Notes under the pieces: model-generated
The model's database searches: none
The model's input: the letters and a program-made list of their open reading frames with translations, nothing else
What the model was told of the DNA's origin: nothing
Shown: positions 35,480 to 43,578 of the stretch, in pieces
Numbering within the stretch: position 1 is the first letter of the stretch
Layout: the number at the start of each line of letters is the position of its first letter
NCBI RefSeq assembly: GCF_039794105.1
Contig: NZ_JBDIWA010000010.1
Coordinates: 37,605 to 101,604, forward strand
Origin: Kuenenia sp039794105
Lineage (GTDB): Bacteria > Planctomycetota > Brocadiia > Brocadiales > Brocadiaceae
Direction of reading: 5' to 3'
Length of the DNA stretch: 64,000 nucleotides
Translations under genes and position numbers: made by a program

Positions 35480-37771
35480 TCAGCTTAGGCCGCTGCGTTT
35501 TCTTATCCACCAATCAAAGGACACGATTGATATAATAATCACAAAAACGTACCCTTTGTCCCAGAGCGAAATTTGCTTTTTTCCGACAAGTTTCGTAATG
35601 GGCGGATTCTCTATGGAAATTTTTCCCCTGATATCCTTTTGGGGCAAACTGAAATATTTTCCCCCGGAAACCTCCGCCAATTTCATAAGCAATTCCCTTT
35701 GGATCGAAGTATCCTTAAATTCTTTATCCGCTTTCATAATATTAAACACGGTATGTTCTTGTCCGATCTCCCCGCTTTCATTTTTTGCAATTGTTTTGAT
35801 AATATAAAACCCTTCCTCTTCGTATTTAAAATTAAAGGAATATTGTCCGTCGCTCCCGGTCATTCCTTTGTTAACGAAAATGTTTTTGCCGGTAAATTCG
35901 TTTGTGACGTCTATCTCCAATTGCACCCCCTCCCATGGCTGGTAGCTTTTTTCCAAAACCTTTATATTTACTTGTACTTCTTCCTGCGGAAGGAATGTGT
36001 CCTTGTTTATCGTTATGTGGATTGGATTGAACAGGGGGTCTTTGATAAGCCATTTGATGGTATTTTGCCAGAATTTCATATAATGCCGGTTGCTGCCCCC
36101 TCTTCCCACTGAGAGAAAATTCCATCGCCAAAGGGAATCGGTGGTAATGGCCATGCATCTTCCCTGTCCGGCATCGCGAACAGCAATGAGCGGAGGCTCT
36201 CCCTGTGATGGATATGTTGCCAATACTACAGCGTCAGTCTTTGGTTGTGTCGTAATGTTACAGCCATCAAGTTCCGGGAGATTTTTCCAGATGGAGAGGT
36301 TTCTGTCGTTGTTTATATCAAGGGTTGTCACGGGATGTAGTTGCCCGTTTTCTGTAAGAGTTGCACGTAATCCGGTTGTTTCCGTAATGTCTTTACCGGA
36401 CGTAAGGTAAACCGGCAGAATTTCTTCTATAGAGGTGCCGTCATACCCCCCCTGTGTAAAAGACAAGTCCCCCCCAATCATGAGAAAGCCGCCGCCGTGT
36501 TCCTTTACGAAGGTTTCAATGTTGCTTAGATAGTAAGAAAACCGGTAGATCGGGGAATCGTAAGGGCGGTAGTCAAAGTTTTGAAATATCACCAGGTCGA
36601 AACTGTTAAGTACCTCGGTGAAAAGTTCATCCACGGGAAAGGGAATAAGGCTGAGTTCGTCATTGCTTGCATTGGAGATATCATTCGGCGTTCTCAGGAT
36701 AAAAAAGGAAACAAGGTCGATGTTGGGGTCGTTCTTCAGCGCTTGCCGCAAAAAACGTTCATCCCATGAGGGCCTTCCGCAAACATGCATTACCCTGATC
36801 TTGTCCCGTACTATCTTAACGAGAAAGCTTACCTGATTGTTTTCCGTAATTGCCTCCTTCGGCTGAACGGGAATCGATACGGTATAAAGAAAGGTTCCTG
36901 TTTTGTAGGGAGTAAAAGAGAGGGTGACGTTGTATTCACCTTCTTCATCGGCAGTGATGACCTTTGTGGAGATGATGTCGTTCCCTTCTTTAAGCGTAAC
37001 GGGGAGTTTCAGGTTGTTGTATCCCATCACCTTTATCGTGGTGTCTACCTTCCATGGATTTCGCGCAAAAGTAAATGTATTGTAGGAAATGCTGCTTAAG
37101 GCAACATCTCTTGCATCCATATTCTCTGCGGGTGCAAAAGTAAAAAAAGGAGTGGAAAATTCTCTTGCAATGCCTGAAATAACCTCCGAGGCATTTACAT
37201 TCGCCGGGCGTTCCACCGTGTCTTTCCCGTCGGAAAAAAGGAAAAACGCCTTCACGTTATCGTCTTTGTAACGTTGCTGTAAATATTTAAGGGTTTGCGC
37301 AAAATCGGTATCTTCTCCATCTGGCTTAATGCCGGCCTTTATATCTTTATAAGAGGTTTCCGTTGGGATATCGGAAAAAGCGAAGAAATTTACGTCAAAA
37401 GAACTTTGCAGTTCCTTGAAAAAGGCATCATTATCCGTAAAAAAATTATCAAGCAACTGTGATCGGGTAACCGTAGTATCTCCGCATTTAAGAGACATGC
37501 TTTTCGAAGCGTCGAGAAGGCAAACCACCTTGTTTTTCAGCTTCAAAACCTCTTTTTGCTCCAGGTGTGGTTGAAAAAGGAGAAGGACGATCAGCAAGGT
37601 TCCTGCCAGCCGTAAAGAAAATAAGAGTATGCGTCGGGAAACAGGCCGGATATTTTTGATGCTCGACCATGAAAAAAAGAGAATCGCGATTGCGATGATA
37701 AATACAATCGCACGGAGGCCAAAACCTTCAAGCCCTGTAAAAGTGAGGTTCCATTGAGTAACATTTTCCAT
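35480..37771 (-). CDS. Membrane protein with von Willebrand A domain and GATase1-like domain
   Basis: 763 residues. Two N-terminal membrane segments (~20-37 and ~47-67), then a VWA domain with MIDAS motif D87-A-S89-K-S91 (LLDASKSMS). A class I glutamine-amidotransferase-like fold (~330-480; VMHVCGRPSWDERFLRQAL, HGGGFLMIGGDLSFTQGGYD) follows, then an Ig-like region and a C-terminal membrane helix (GYVFVIIISIVSFDWWI). This set matches the large VWA/GATase-like membrane proteins of planctomycetes that usually sit with MoxR and DUF58 genes. Those partners are not next to it here. The ligand and activity are unknown. Confidence 0.86.
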   Translation of the reverse strand: MENVTQWNLTFTGLEGFGLRAIVFIIAIAILFFSWSSIKNIRPVSRRILLFSLRLAGTLLIVLLLFQPHLEQKEVLKLKNKVVCLLDASKSMSLKCGDTTVTRSQLLDNFFTDNDAFFKELQSSFDVNFFAFSDIPTETSYKDIKAGIKPDGEDTDFAQTLKYLQQRYKDDNVKAFFLFSDGKDTVERPANVNASEVISGIAREFSTPFFTFAPAENMDARDVALSSISYNTFTFARNPWKVDTTIKVMGYNNLKLPVTLKEGNDIISTKVITADEEGEYNVTLSFTPYKTGTFLYTVSIPVQPKEAITENNQVSFLVKIVRDKIRVMHVCGRPSWDERFLRQALKNDPNIDLVSFFILRTPNDISNASNDELSLIPFPVDELFTEVLNSFDLVIFQNFDYRPYDSPIYRFSYYLSNIETFVKEHGGGFLMIGGDLSFTQGGYDGTSIEEILPVYLTSGKDITETTGLRATLTENGQLHPVTTLDINNDRNLSIWKNLPELDGCNITTQPKTDAVVLATYPSQGEPPLIAVRDAGQGRCMAITTDSLWRWNFLSVGRGGSNRHYMKFWQNTIKWLIKDPLFNPIHITINKDTFLPQEEVQVNIKVLEKSYQPWEGVQLEIDVTNEFTGKNIFVNKGMTGSDGQYSFNFKYEEEGFYIIKTIAKNESGEIGQEHTVFNIMKADKEFKDTSIQRELLMKLAEVSGGKYFSLPQKDIRGKISIENPPITKLVGKKQISLWDKGYVFVIIISIVSFDWWIRKRSGLS

Positions 37772-37958
37772 GCGTGTTATTATACTATCAATTCTCTTTT
37801 ATTGTAAAATGTTTTCGATGAAAAAGAGATTTGCCGTAACACTTTAGCCTTTTGAAACCGGAAGTTGTCATTTGTAGTGCGATGAGGTTCGTCGCACTAC
37901 ATGAATTTTTCGCGCTCGTTCCCAAGCGCCTGTTTGGGAACGTAATGGCGCTGGAAAC

Positions 37959-38144
37959 TACATTCGCGGGTTCAGGTTTGTAACCTGAACCAAACGTTTT
38001 ATACTTTCAATCCAGCTTTTTATTAGGAGAACAAATGACAAATAAATTCCAGATTCCAAACAGGGATTTTGTGATTTGGGCATTGGAATTTTGCCGTAGT
38101 ACATTGCCCCATTATACGCATAAACTCATGGGTTCAGGTTGCAA
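37959..38144. repeat. 186-bp interspersed repeat, copy 2
   Basis: Second copy of 28409-28594. The embedded frame starts ATG 38035 (MTNKFQIPNRDFVIW...) and ends after 43 codons inside the adjoining 34-bp inverted repeat. The preceding 37910-37958 contains CCCAAGCGCCTGTTTGGGAACG, a short hairpin. Confidence 0.85.
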
Positions 38145-38520
38145 CCCAATGTCATTAAGTTAAGAATTATTGTAACACTTTGGTTTTTAAAAAAAACGTG
38201 TTACCGATAAGCTCCGTCGGAGCAACCTGTTTGTAGATAGGATACCATAACAGATATTAGCTCCATCAGGAGTGGCCTGTCTTCCTGTCAATCATATACA
38301 GGCCGCTCCTACGGAGATATTTACCTGTTGAATTTTATTGCGCTACAAACAGACCGCCCCTAAGGGGGCTACATTGTTTTTTATGTCCCCCTTGTATTTT
38401 TCAAATAACTAAGGTATTAAGAATTATTTTATTAAAAACAACCCCCTTTTTCTTCCTTTATTAAGGGGGACTTTTGCGGCCGTTTGCTTAACTTAATGAC
38501 ATTGGGTTGCAACCTGAACC
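38131..38520. mobile_element. Composite element bounded by a perfect 34-bp inverted repeat
   Basis: Positions 38131-38164 and 38487-38520 are exact reverse complements (starting GGTTCAGGTTGCAACCC). The 322-bp interior contains MITE copy A (38171-38417) and a stretch with CCCCCTTTTTCTTCC and GAAGGGGGAC-like inverted DNA. The left arm overlaps the end of the 186-bp repeat. Confidence 0.8.
38171..38417. mobile_element. MITE-like element, copy A
   Basis: The left end, TGTAACACTTTGGTTTTTAA, is the inverse of the right end, TTTTCAAATAACTAAGGTAT, with several mismatches. TAAGAATTAT occurs directly on both sides (38161-38170 and 38418-38427) and may be a target-site duplication. No coding sequence inside. 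The interior, including ATAAGCTCCGTCGGAGCA and ATTGCGCTACAAACAGACCG, matches copy B. Confidence 0.82.
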
Positions 38521-38629
38521 CTGGGTTTTATCGTGATAATAGCGCTCTGTGCAAGCGATGGCGAAATCAACCATATAAAACATGTGGTTCGGGTTAAAAA
38601 CCAGAACCCGCAAAAGGGGGCAATAGTTT

Positions 38630-39177
38630 TTACAGCAGGTTGAATTTTTTCAGGATACCGGCGACTTTTTCATCGGTCTTGCTGAGGGTTCTGAATGCAT
38701 CTATGAGAGTGTGCAGTTTGTTGTGGTTTGCCGCGATGTCGTCCTCTATCCTCTTAACCTTATCTTCAAAGGGGCGTATCATGGTGCGCCTGTCCCACAG
38801 GGCAAAAACCATATCGTACCGCCGCACAACGCCGCAAATGCGCCAAAGATGCCAAGCATAATATGTACCAACCGGCCAAACTGTTTGTCTATTCTGTCAA
38901 ACTGAGCATCTATCCTGCCAAACTGGGTATCTACCCGGTCAAACTGGATATCTATCCGGTCAAACTGTTTATTCATGTCCTCACGGAGTTGTCTTGTTGC
39001 ATTCGCATTTGCCCTGATTTCTGCCCGTAGTGTGTTTTGCCCTTCTTCAAGCCGTGTAAGCCTTTCCACGATTTCCCGGTCGCTGATGTGCGGTGCGGTC
39101 TCTATGGCAAATGTTTGGCTATTACAGACAATAAGAGCGGACGCTATGAATGGAATGATAATGGACAAATTCTTCAT
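38630..39177 (-). pseudogene. Exported coiled-coil protein, frameshifted
   Basis: From ATG 39177 the first frame has a signal peptide (ending TFA) and then heptad coiled coil (FDRIDIQFDRVDTQFGRIDA). The coiled coil is encoded by four tandem 21-bp units at about 38880-38967. A hydrophobic segment follows (LVHIMLGIFGAFAALCGGTI), and the frame breaks near 38808 at TTTTTGCCCTG. The next frame continues the normal tail (FALWDRRTMIRPFEDKVKRI) to 38630. One missing or two extra bases explain it. It could be a real mutation or a sequence error. Full repaired length would be about 180 residues. Confidence 0.75.
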
Positions 39178-39340
39178 AAACAGCAGCTTAAATTTGACAT
39201 GCAGTTTTGTCAAGAAAATTAGTCATTAGTCATGCATGGCAGGCTTTGCCTGTGACAATGACAGGCTAGCGAGGGGACGAGAGACTACGGACGATGGAAG
39301 AGGGCGCTCTTTCGTCTCCTGGCTATACCAACTTAGGATT

Positions 39341-39679
39341 TCACAACACAAGGTATAGGATGATATTTGTCATTAGGTATGCGGGTATGAGCGGCCATAC
39401 GAATATAATAACGAATGTGGTGTCTGTACAAAATAAACCATAGCACACATCCAGAGCAAAGAGGATAAGGCAGACAGTTGGGAAGAGTAAGAAGAGTGTT
39501 ATTATTATGTAAAAAAGTATGGGGTGAGGATGATAAAGCAATATTTGAGAAAGATACGTATTGCATGCGTAAAACAGGAGTAACGCAAAAGAAAATATTT
39601 TAGTTTTCGCAAAAAAATAGCTCGCGGCCGCTATGATGAACAAGAAAAACGCTATTATGAATAACCCGCTTATTGGCAC
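39341..39679 (-). CDS. Small predicted membrane protein
   Basis: 112 residues from GTG 39679. Nearly all hydrophobic, with about four membrane spans (ISGLFIIAFFLFIIAAASYF; LFYIIITLFLLFPTVCLILF; FVIIFVWPLIPAYLMTNIIL). No family recognised. It lies between repeats with no conserved neighbour, so it may be a real small gene or a chance frame in AT-rich DNA. Confidence 0.4.
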   Translation of the reverse strand: MPISGLFIIAFFLFIIAAASYFFAKTKIFSFALLLFYACNTYLSQILLYHPHPILFYIIITLFLLFPTVCLILFALDVCYGLFCTDTTFVIIFVWPLIPAYLMTNIILYLVL

Positions 39680-39707
39680 TCGTATTTCTCTTTGTATGTT
39701 TATTAAG

Positions 39708-39812
39708 CAGTCGACAATCTACAATCGGCAGTCAGAAGTCTACAGTCTACAGTCTACAGTCGGCAAATTGCTGATTGAGGATTGAGGATTGCAGACGGGA
39801 GACTGGAGGTCA
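39708..39812. repeat. CAATCGG heptad array, palindromic
   Basis: Seven-base units AGTCGAC, AATCTAC, AATCGGC, AGTCAGA, AGTCTAC, AGTCTAC, AGTCTAC, AGTCGGC, then the opposing half GATTGAGGATTGAGGATTGC and AGACTGGAGG. It overlaps the start region of the small membrane gene upstream side. Confidence 0.8.
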
Positions 39813-40017
39813 GTAATTTCTTTGTATTTTTTGGCAAAATATTTAATGCTGAAATCCGAAGTCCTCAATACTCACGCAAAATTACGAAAGGGGAACCCCG
39901 GATTACATAGATTTTTCAGGCAGGATGGAGAGCCGGTTTCTCCCCCTCATATCGCAGCCGCTAAGCGGTCGCGCCGTAAGCAACGCCAAAATTTTCCTAT
40001 TGTCATCCTGCAATTAT

Positions 40018-40315
40018 GCAACACCTTAGTTTTTTGAAAAACGTATTACCTATAAGCTCCGTAGGAGCAGCCTGTTTGTAGCAAAATAGGATATTATAAC
40101 AGATCGTAGAGACAGGTTTGAAACCTGTCTCTACAATTAGGAGCGACCTGTCTCTTGTAAATCCATATAAACAGGTATACCTGAATACGGACAGGCCGCT
40201 ACTACGGAGCTATTTACCCTATTGAATTTTATTGCGCTACAAACAGACCGCCCCTAACGGGGCTACATGGTATTTTTTCTATCCCGTGAATTTTTCAAAA
40301 AGCTAAAATGTTACG
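40018..40315. mobile_element. MITE-like element, copy B
   Basis: Ends CAACACCTTAGTTTTTTGAA and TTTTTCAAAAAGCTAAAATG are inverted versions of one another. The interior aligns with copy A (ATAAGCTCCGTAGGAGCA; TTTTATTGCGCTACAAACAG). Relative to A it carries an extra palindrome at 40106-40134, inserted between CAGAT and ATTAG. It contains no gene. Its right end forms the stop codon region of the neighbouring toxin remnant. Confidence 0.82.
40106..40134. repeat. GTAGAGAC palindrome inside MITE copy B
   Basis: GTAGAGACAGGTTT, one central G, then AAACCTGTCTCTAC: a perfect 14-bp stem. It is absent at the matching place of copy A. Confidence 0.9.
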
Positions 40316-40614
40316 ACAAATATTGACGTGATGTTATGACTATGATGGTAATTTGTTTTTTTGTCCGGGACATAGCACAAAAATATTCTATATACTGCCG
40401 GTGTGGATTGTTCGGCATAAACCTCAAAAACCTTTTCTCCTTTCGGTCCTTTCAAGGTGGTAAACTCATGGGTTTACAAGCCCGGATGCCTTGGATTTTG
40501 AGACAGAAACTGAATGGCCTTTTTTACCGCCTTGTATCTCTTGAAAAATCCCTTGTCGGTTTTGAGTTTGTCGAGTTGCCCTTGCGTCTGGTAGGTTAAG
40601 AATATTTCAAACAA
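40311..40614 (-). pseudogene. Decayed RelE/HigB-type toxin
   Basis: From TTG 40614 the frame reads LFEIFLTYQTQGQLDKLKTD and on to QNPRHPGL, then an in-frame TAA at 40474-40476. After the stop it continues THEFTTLKGPKGEKVFEVYA and then YRIFLCYVPDKK, a pattern I recognise from RelE-like toxins. A seven-A run near 40356 then shifts the frame; removing one A restores QITIIVITSRQYLS and a stop at 40311. Two lesions, so non-functional. The antitoxin remnant lies directly upstream. Confidence 0.7.
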
Positions 40615-40623
40615 GGGATGTTC

Positions 40624-40872
40624 CTATAGGTAGTCAAGATTGAGTTTTGAGATTTTTCCTTCCGATACCTCTTTTAAACATTTTTGGACGCCTTCAAAGG
40701 CTTCGCTATTTTGATAGAGCCATACCTCTGATGATGGAATATTCTTTAACACTTCTCCCAGCCTGCTAAGTTATTCAATATCAATTATTGCAGCCACCTT
40801 GTAACCCTCACTATCGATGATATATTGCCTGACTTTGATAAGACCGGTTTCCTGCTTTATGGTTGTAGTCAT
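40624..40872 (-). pseudogene. Decayed antitoxin, RelB/Phd-like
   Basis: From ATG 40872, preceded by AGGAG, it reads MTTTIKQETGLIKVRQYIID and GYKVAAIIDIE, followed by a TAA stop at codon 34 (40771-40773). It then stays open in the same frame (LSRLGEVLKNIPSSEVWLYQ, ISKLNLDYL) to a stop at 40624. The total of 82 codons is a normal antitoxin length. Ten bases separate it from the toxin remnant. Confidence 0.68.
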
Positions 40873-40937
40873 AATACATTCTCCTAACAAAAACACATAT
40901 AAACACAGGGGTTGGAGGGGCACGCAGTTCCCTCATA

Positions 40938-40995
40938 AGTCGGCAGTCGGCAAATTGCAGATTGAGGACTGTAGATTGTAGACTGGAAACTGGGG
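40938..40995. repeat. CAATCGG heptad array beside tRNA-Val
   Basis: AGTCGGC, AGTCGGC, AAATTGC, AGATTGA, GGACTGT, AGATTGT, AGACTGG. The first half is the inverted form of the second. It ends 10 bp from the 3' end of the tRNA gene. Confidence 0.8.
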
Positions 40996-41005
40996 ATTTG
41001 AAAAA

Positions 41006-41082
41006 TGGTGGGCGATATAGGACTCGAACCTATAACCCCTTGCTTGTAAGGCAAGTGCTCTAGCCGATTGAGCTAATCGCCC
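41006..41082 (-). tRNA. tRNA-Val (anticodon UAC), CCA encoded
   Basis: Acceptor GGGCGAT pairs with ATCGCCC; D-arm GCTC/GAGC; anticodon stem CTTGC/GCAAG with loop CTTACAA (anticodon TAC); T-arm ATAGG/CCTAT with TTCGAGT. Discriminator A, then CCA (41006-41008). The body is 41009-41082. Confidence 0.95.
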
Positions 41083-41492
41083 CCTGGTCTTCGATATTTC
41101 TGTACAGCCCGCGAATTTTCACTTTGCATATCTGCTTATACGCAGCGACAAGATCGACCTTGCGAAGTACCGCATGAGACAGGTGTTTGCCGATTCTCCG
41201 TTAAGAAAGATATATCTGTCGTCTATAAAATGCGCAGGAATACAATGCGCATGGGCGATTAATAAATGTATTATACAATTAATTTGTTGCAGTTTCAATA
41301 TGAAAAAGATTCCGTAACATTTTAGTTTTTTGAAAAGGCATTTTTTCCCTTTGCAACGTGGTACGTTGCAAGTTATTCTTGCTTATGATATTATTTTAAT
41401 CTCTGCATAAATATCGATATGAGGGACACACTCCGGCTTCATAAAAGTGAATATGACAAAATTCGCAGTGTGGCTTAAAACGGGAGAAAACA

Positions 41493-41690
41493 TTGCGATA
41501 TCTAAAAACATACAGCACCTTTAAGGAAATGGAAAGGGATGACATACTTTTCTGGAAAACCGCTTCAATGAAAGACAGGACAATCGCAAGGGAATCGTTA
41601 TGGCAAAATTACTGTCTCTTTAAAGGAATAAACCCTGATGGACTCAAACTGCAAAGAATTCTTAAGCTTGTTAAATACCCACAAAGTTAA
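41493..41690 (+). CDS. Small protein preceding a nucleotidyltransferase (unknown role)
   Basis: 65 residues from TTG 41493 with GGGAGA 5 bp upstream. The sequence is charged and helical (YSTFKEMERDDILFWKTASM, LFKGINPDGLKLQRI). Its end overlaps the start of the nucleotidyltransferase by 53 bp in another frame, the usual arrangement of this two-gene cassette as I remember it. The upstream spacer (41083-41492) has a TTGCAACGTGGTACGTTGCA palindrome at about 41354 and a TIR-like motif at about 41315. Confidence 0.6.
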   Translation: MRYLKTYSTFKEMERDDILFWKTASMKDRTIARESLWQNYCLFKGINPDGLKLQRILKLVKYPQS

Positions 41691-41985
41691 ATATGTAATA
41701 GTAGGCGCTTATGCGCTGGGCTGTTACACAGAACCTCGCTTTACGAATGATCTCGACATTTACACACATCCGGATATAAACAACGTTAAACGATTAGGGA
41801 ATGCATTAATAGATTTTGGGTTTGACGTATCTCCGGTAGACTTTTCCCTATTTCTCTCCGGCAATGAGATATTACGGATAGGAAGCCCTCCGGTCAGAAT
41901 TGATATATTACCCAAAATCACCGGTATTACAAGGGACGAGGTCAAGAATAATTCTACCTTTTCCACGTTACCGGTAAAAATATAA
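41638..41985 (+). pseudogene. Nucleotidyltransferase of the MNT/AbiEii-like superfamily, 3' truncated
   Basis: 115 residues. The catalytic strand motif is GAYALGCYTEPRFTNDLDIY, i.e. the G-[AG]-x(9-13)-D-x-D signature. A typical member runs to ~150 residues with a DLIKNKxASGRxKDLADLE tail. Here it stops just before that tail, with its last 32 bp lying over the 3' end of trkH on the other strand. Since trkH ends in a normal way (FLPVTWKR), the loss is on the nucleotidyltransferase side. Possibly an old toxin-antitoxin-like cassette. Confidence 0.65.
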
Positions 41986-43438
41986 GGAGAAAGCTGTAAA
42001 TTTCCAGCCTGCCAAGGAGCATGCAAAAACTTAAAATCCATTTACAAAAATAAGAAATTTCGCTGAAATTAAGCGATGGGCCAACTTTTGCAAGTCCGGG
42101 TCCGCAATTTGCCATACAGGTGCATACGGCAGAAAATGCGGTAACCATATCAAGATTTGTTGCCATCAGCGCCAGCGAACACACCCCGAAAAATCCAAGG
42201 TACACCACAAAGAACACCGAGCAGCCGGTAATAATTTCCCCACTCACCGATTCGCCGTTAATCTTTACATGTTTTACCATGCGCGGCCTTAGTACACGCA
42301 CTATTTCCCGCATGCTTGACTTGAGAAGTATCAATATCCTCACGCTTTTAATGCCGCCGCCCGTTGAACCTGCGCAAGCGCCGATAAACATGAGCAATAC
42401 GAGCAGAAACCGGCATATATCAGGCCATACGTCAAAATCCGCCGTTGAGAAACCCGTTCCGGTGCATATTGTAACTACCTGGAAGAACGAACGTCTGAGG
42501 GAATATTGAAAATTCTGATAATACTCACTGCCAGCGTCATTACGAAAACTGTCAGGCTGCCCAAGGTATAAAAGCGCCGCGACAAAGACAATTGCAATCA
42601 GATTGAGTCCTGCAAAAAAGCGCAGTTCGGAATTTTTCAGTATTTTTTTGAAATTTAATTGAAAACACTGATAATAAAGTGCGAAACTACAGCCGCAAAT
42701 AAACATAAAGACAGCGGCGACAATTTCTATATAAAGATTATCAAAATATGCAATACTGGCGTTCTTTGTGGAAAATCCTCCCGTTGAAACCGTGGCAAAT
42801 GAATGGCAAATGGCGTCAAAAAACGGCATGCCGCCCAGGAAGTACAACAGCGTCAGCGTTGCCGTAAAAACAAGATAGATAATCCACAGCACCTTTGCCG
42901 TTGCCGCTATCCTGGGCTTCAGTTTGCCGACGGTAGGGCCGCTTACCTCTGCAGTAAAGAGCGGGTATCCGCTTACGCCCATAGCGGGGAGTAATGCTAC
43001 AAAAACAACTATAATCCCCATCCCGCCAAGCCAGTTGGTAAATGCCCGCCAGAAGAGTATGCTTTCCGGCAATATTTCCACGTTTGTAAGAAGGGAAGAC
43101 CCCGTTGTGGTAAAACCGCTTGTTGTCTCAAAGACCGCATCGGTGTATGTTGCGCATACCCCTGAATACCAATAAGGTACTGCTCCCAGGAATATACAAA
43201 TGAGCCAGCTAAACGTTACAATGGCAATGCCTTCTCTGATGCCTATTTCTTCTTCAATTTTCCGGAAGAATAGTTTATTAAGTCCGCCCAATATGCCGGA
43301 AAGAACTATTGCCAGGATAAAGGCCCATAAGGTGTCGTAATTTTTATAAAACAACGCAACGCCCAGCGGGATTATGAAGATTGCGGAAAGCATTAACGCA
43401 AGATTAGATACCGTACGAAGTACTATCGAAATGTTCAT
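41954..43438 (-). CDS. trkH: Potassium uptake protein TrkH
   Basis: 494 residues with about ten membrane segments. The four selectivity-filter loops are visible: TTSGFTTTGSSLLT, HSFATVSTGGFSTKN, TICTGTGFSTADFD and CTCMANCGPGLAKVGPSLNF. The end MLLGRLEIYSFLLIFLPVTW is the normal C-terminus. It forms a dimeric K+ channel-like transporter in the inner membrane, gated by the TrkA ring. trkA lies 140 bp upstream on the same strand with a heptad repeat in between. Confidence 0.95.
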   Translation of the reverse strand: MNISIVLRTVSNLALMLSAIFIIPLGVALFYKNYDTLWAFILAIVLSGILGGLNKLFFRKIEEEIGIREGIAIVTFSWLICIFLGAVPYWYSGVCATYTDAVFETTSGFTTTGSSLLTNVEILPESILFWRAFTNWLGGMGIIVVFVALLPAMGVSGYPLFTAEVSGPTVGKLKPRIAATAKVLWIIYLVFTATLTLLYFLGGMPFFDAICHSFATVSTGGFSTKNASIAYFDNLYIEIVAAVFMFICGCSFALYYQCFQLNFKKILKNSELRFFAGLNLIAIVFVAALLYLGQPDSFRNDAGSEYYQNFQYSLRRSFFQVVTICTGTGFSTADFDVWPDICRFLLVLLMFIGACAGSTGGGIKSVRILILLKSSMREIVRVLRPRMVKHVKINGESVSGEIITGCSVFFVVYLGFFGVCSLALMATNLDMVTAFSAVCTCMANCGPGLAKVGPSLNFSEISYFCKWILSFCMLLGRLEIYSFLLIFLPVTWKR

Positions 43439-43511
43439 AGGTGGTGAGGTTTAAGTGACATAGAAGGGTTTAATATGCATGTGGTTGTTTATTTCTACCA
43501 AAGTGCGAAAT

Positions 43512-43568
43512 CCTCAGTCCTCAGTCGGCAAATTGCAGACTGTGAACTGCCGACTGTAGATTGTAGAT
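43512..43568. repeat. CAATCGG heptad array between trkA and trkH
   Basis: CTCAGTC, CTCAGTC, GGCAAATTGC, AGACTGT, GAACTGC, CGACTGT, AGATTGT. It occupies most of the 140-bp intercistronic spacer. In RNA it could form a hairpin between the two coding regions. Confidence 0.78.
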
Positions 43569-43578
43569 ATGGACTGCA

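Noticed and set aside
39341..39679. Transposase or IS gene in the repeat-rich 38-41 kb zone
   Set aside because: The only sizeable frame is a hydrophobic membrane protein; no DDE, HUH or serine recombinase motif is visible anywhere in the window.
41954..41985. Truncation of trkH by the nucleotidyltransferase cassette
   Set aside because: trkH ends with the normal LGRLEIY...WKR tail, so only the nucleotidyltransferase is shortened.
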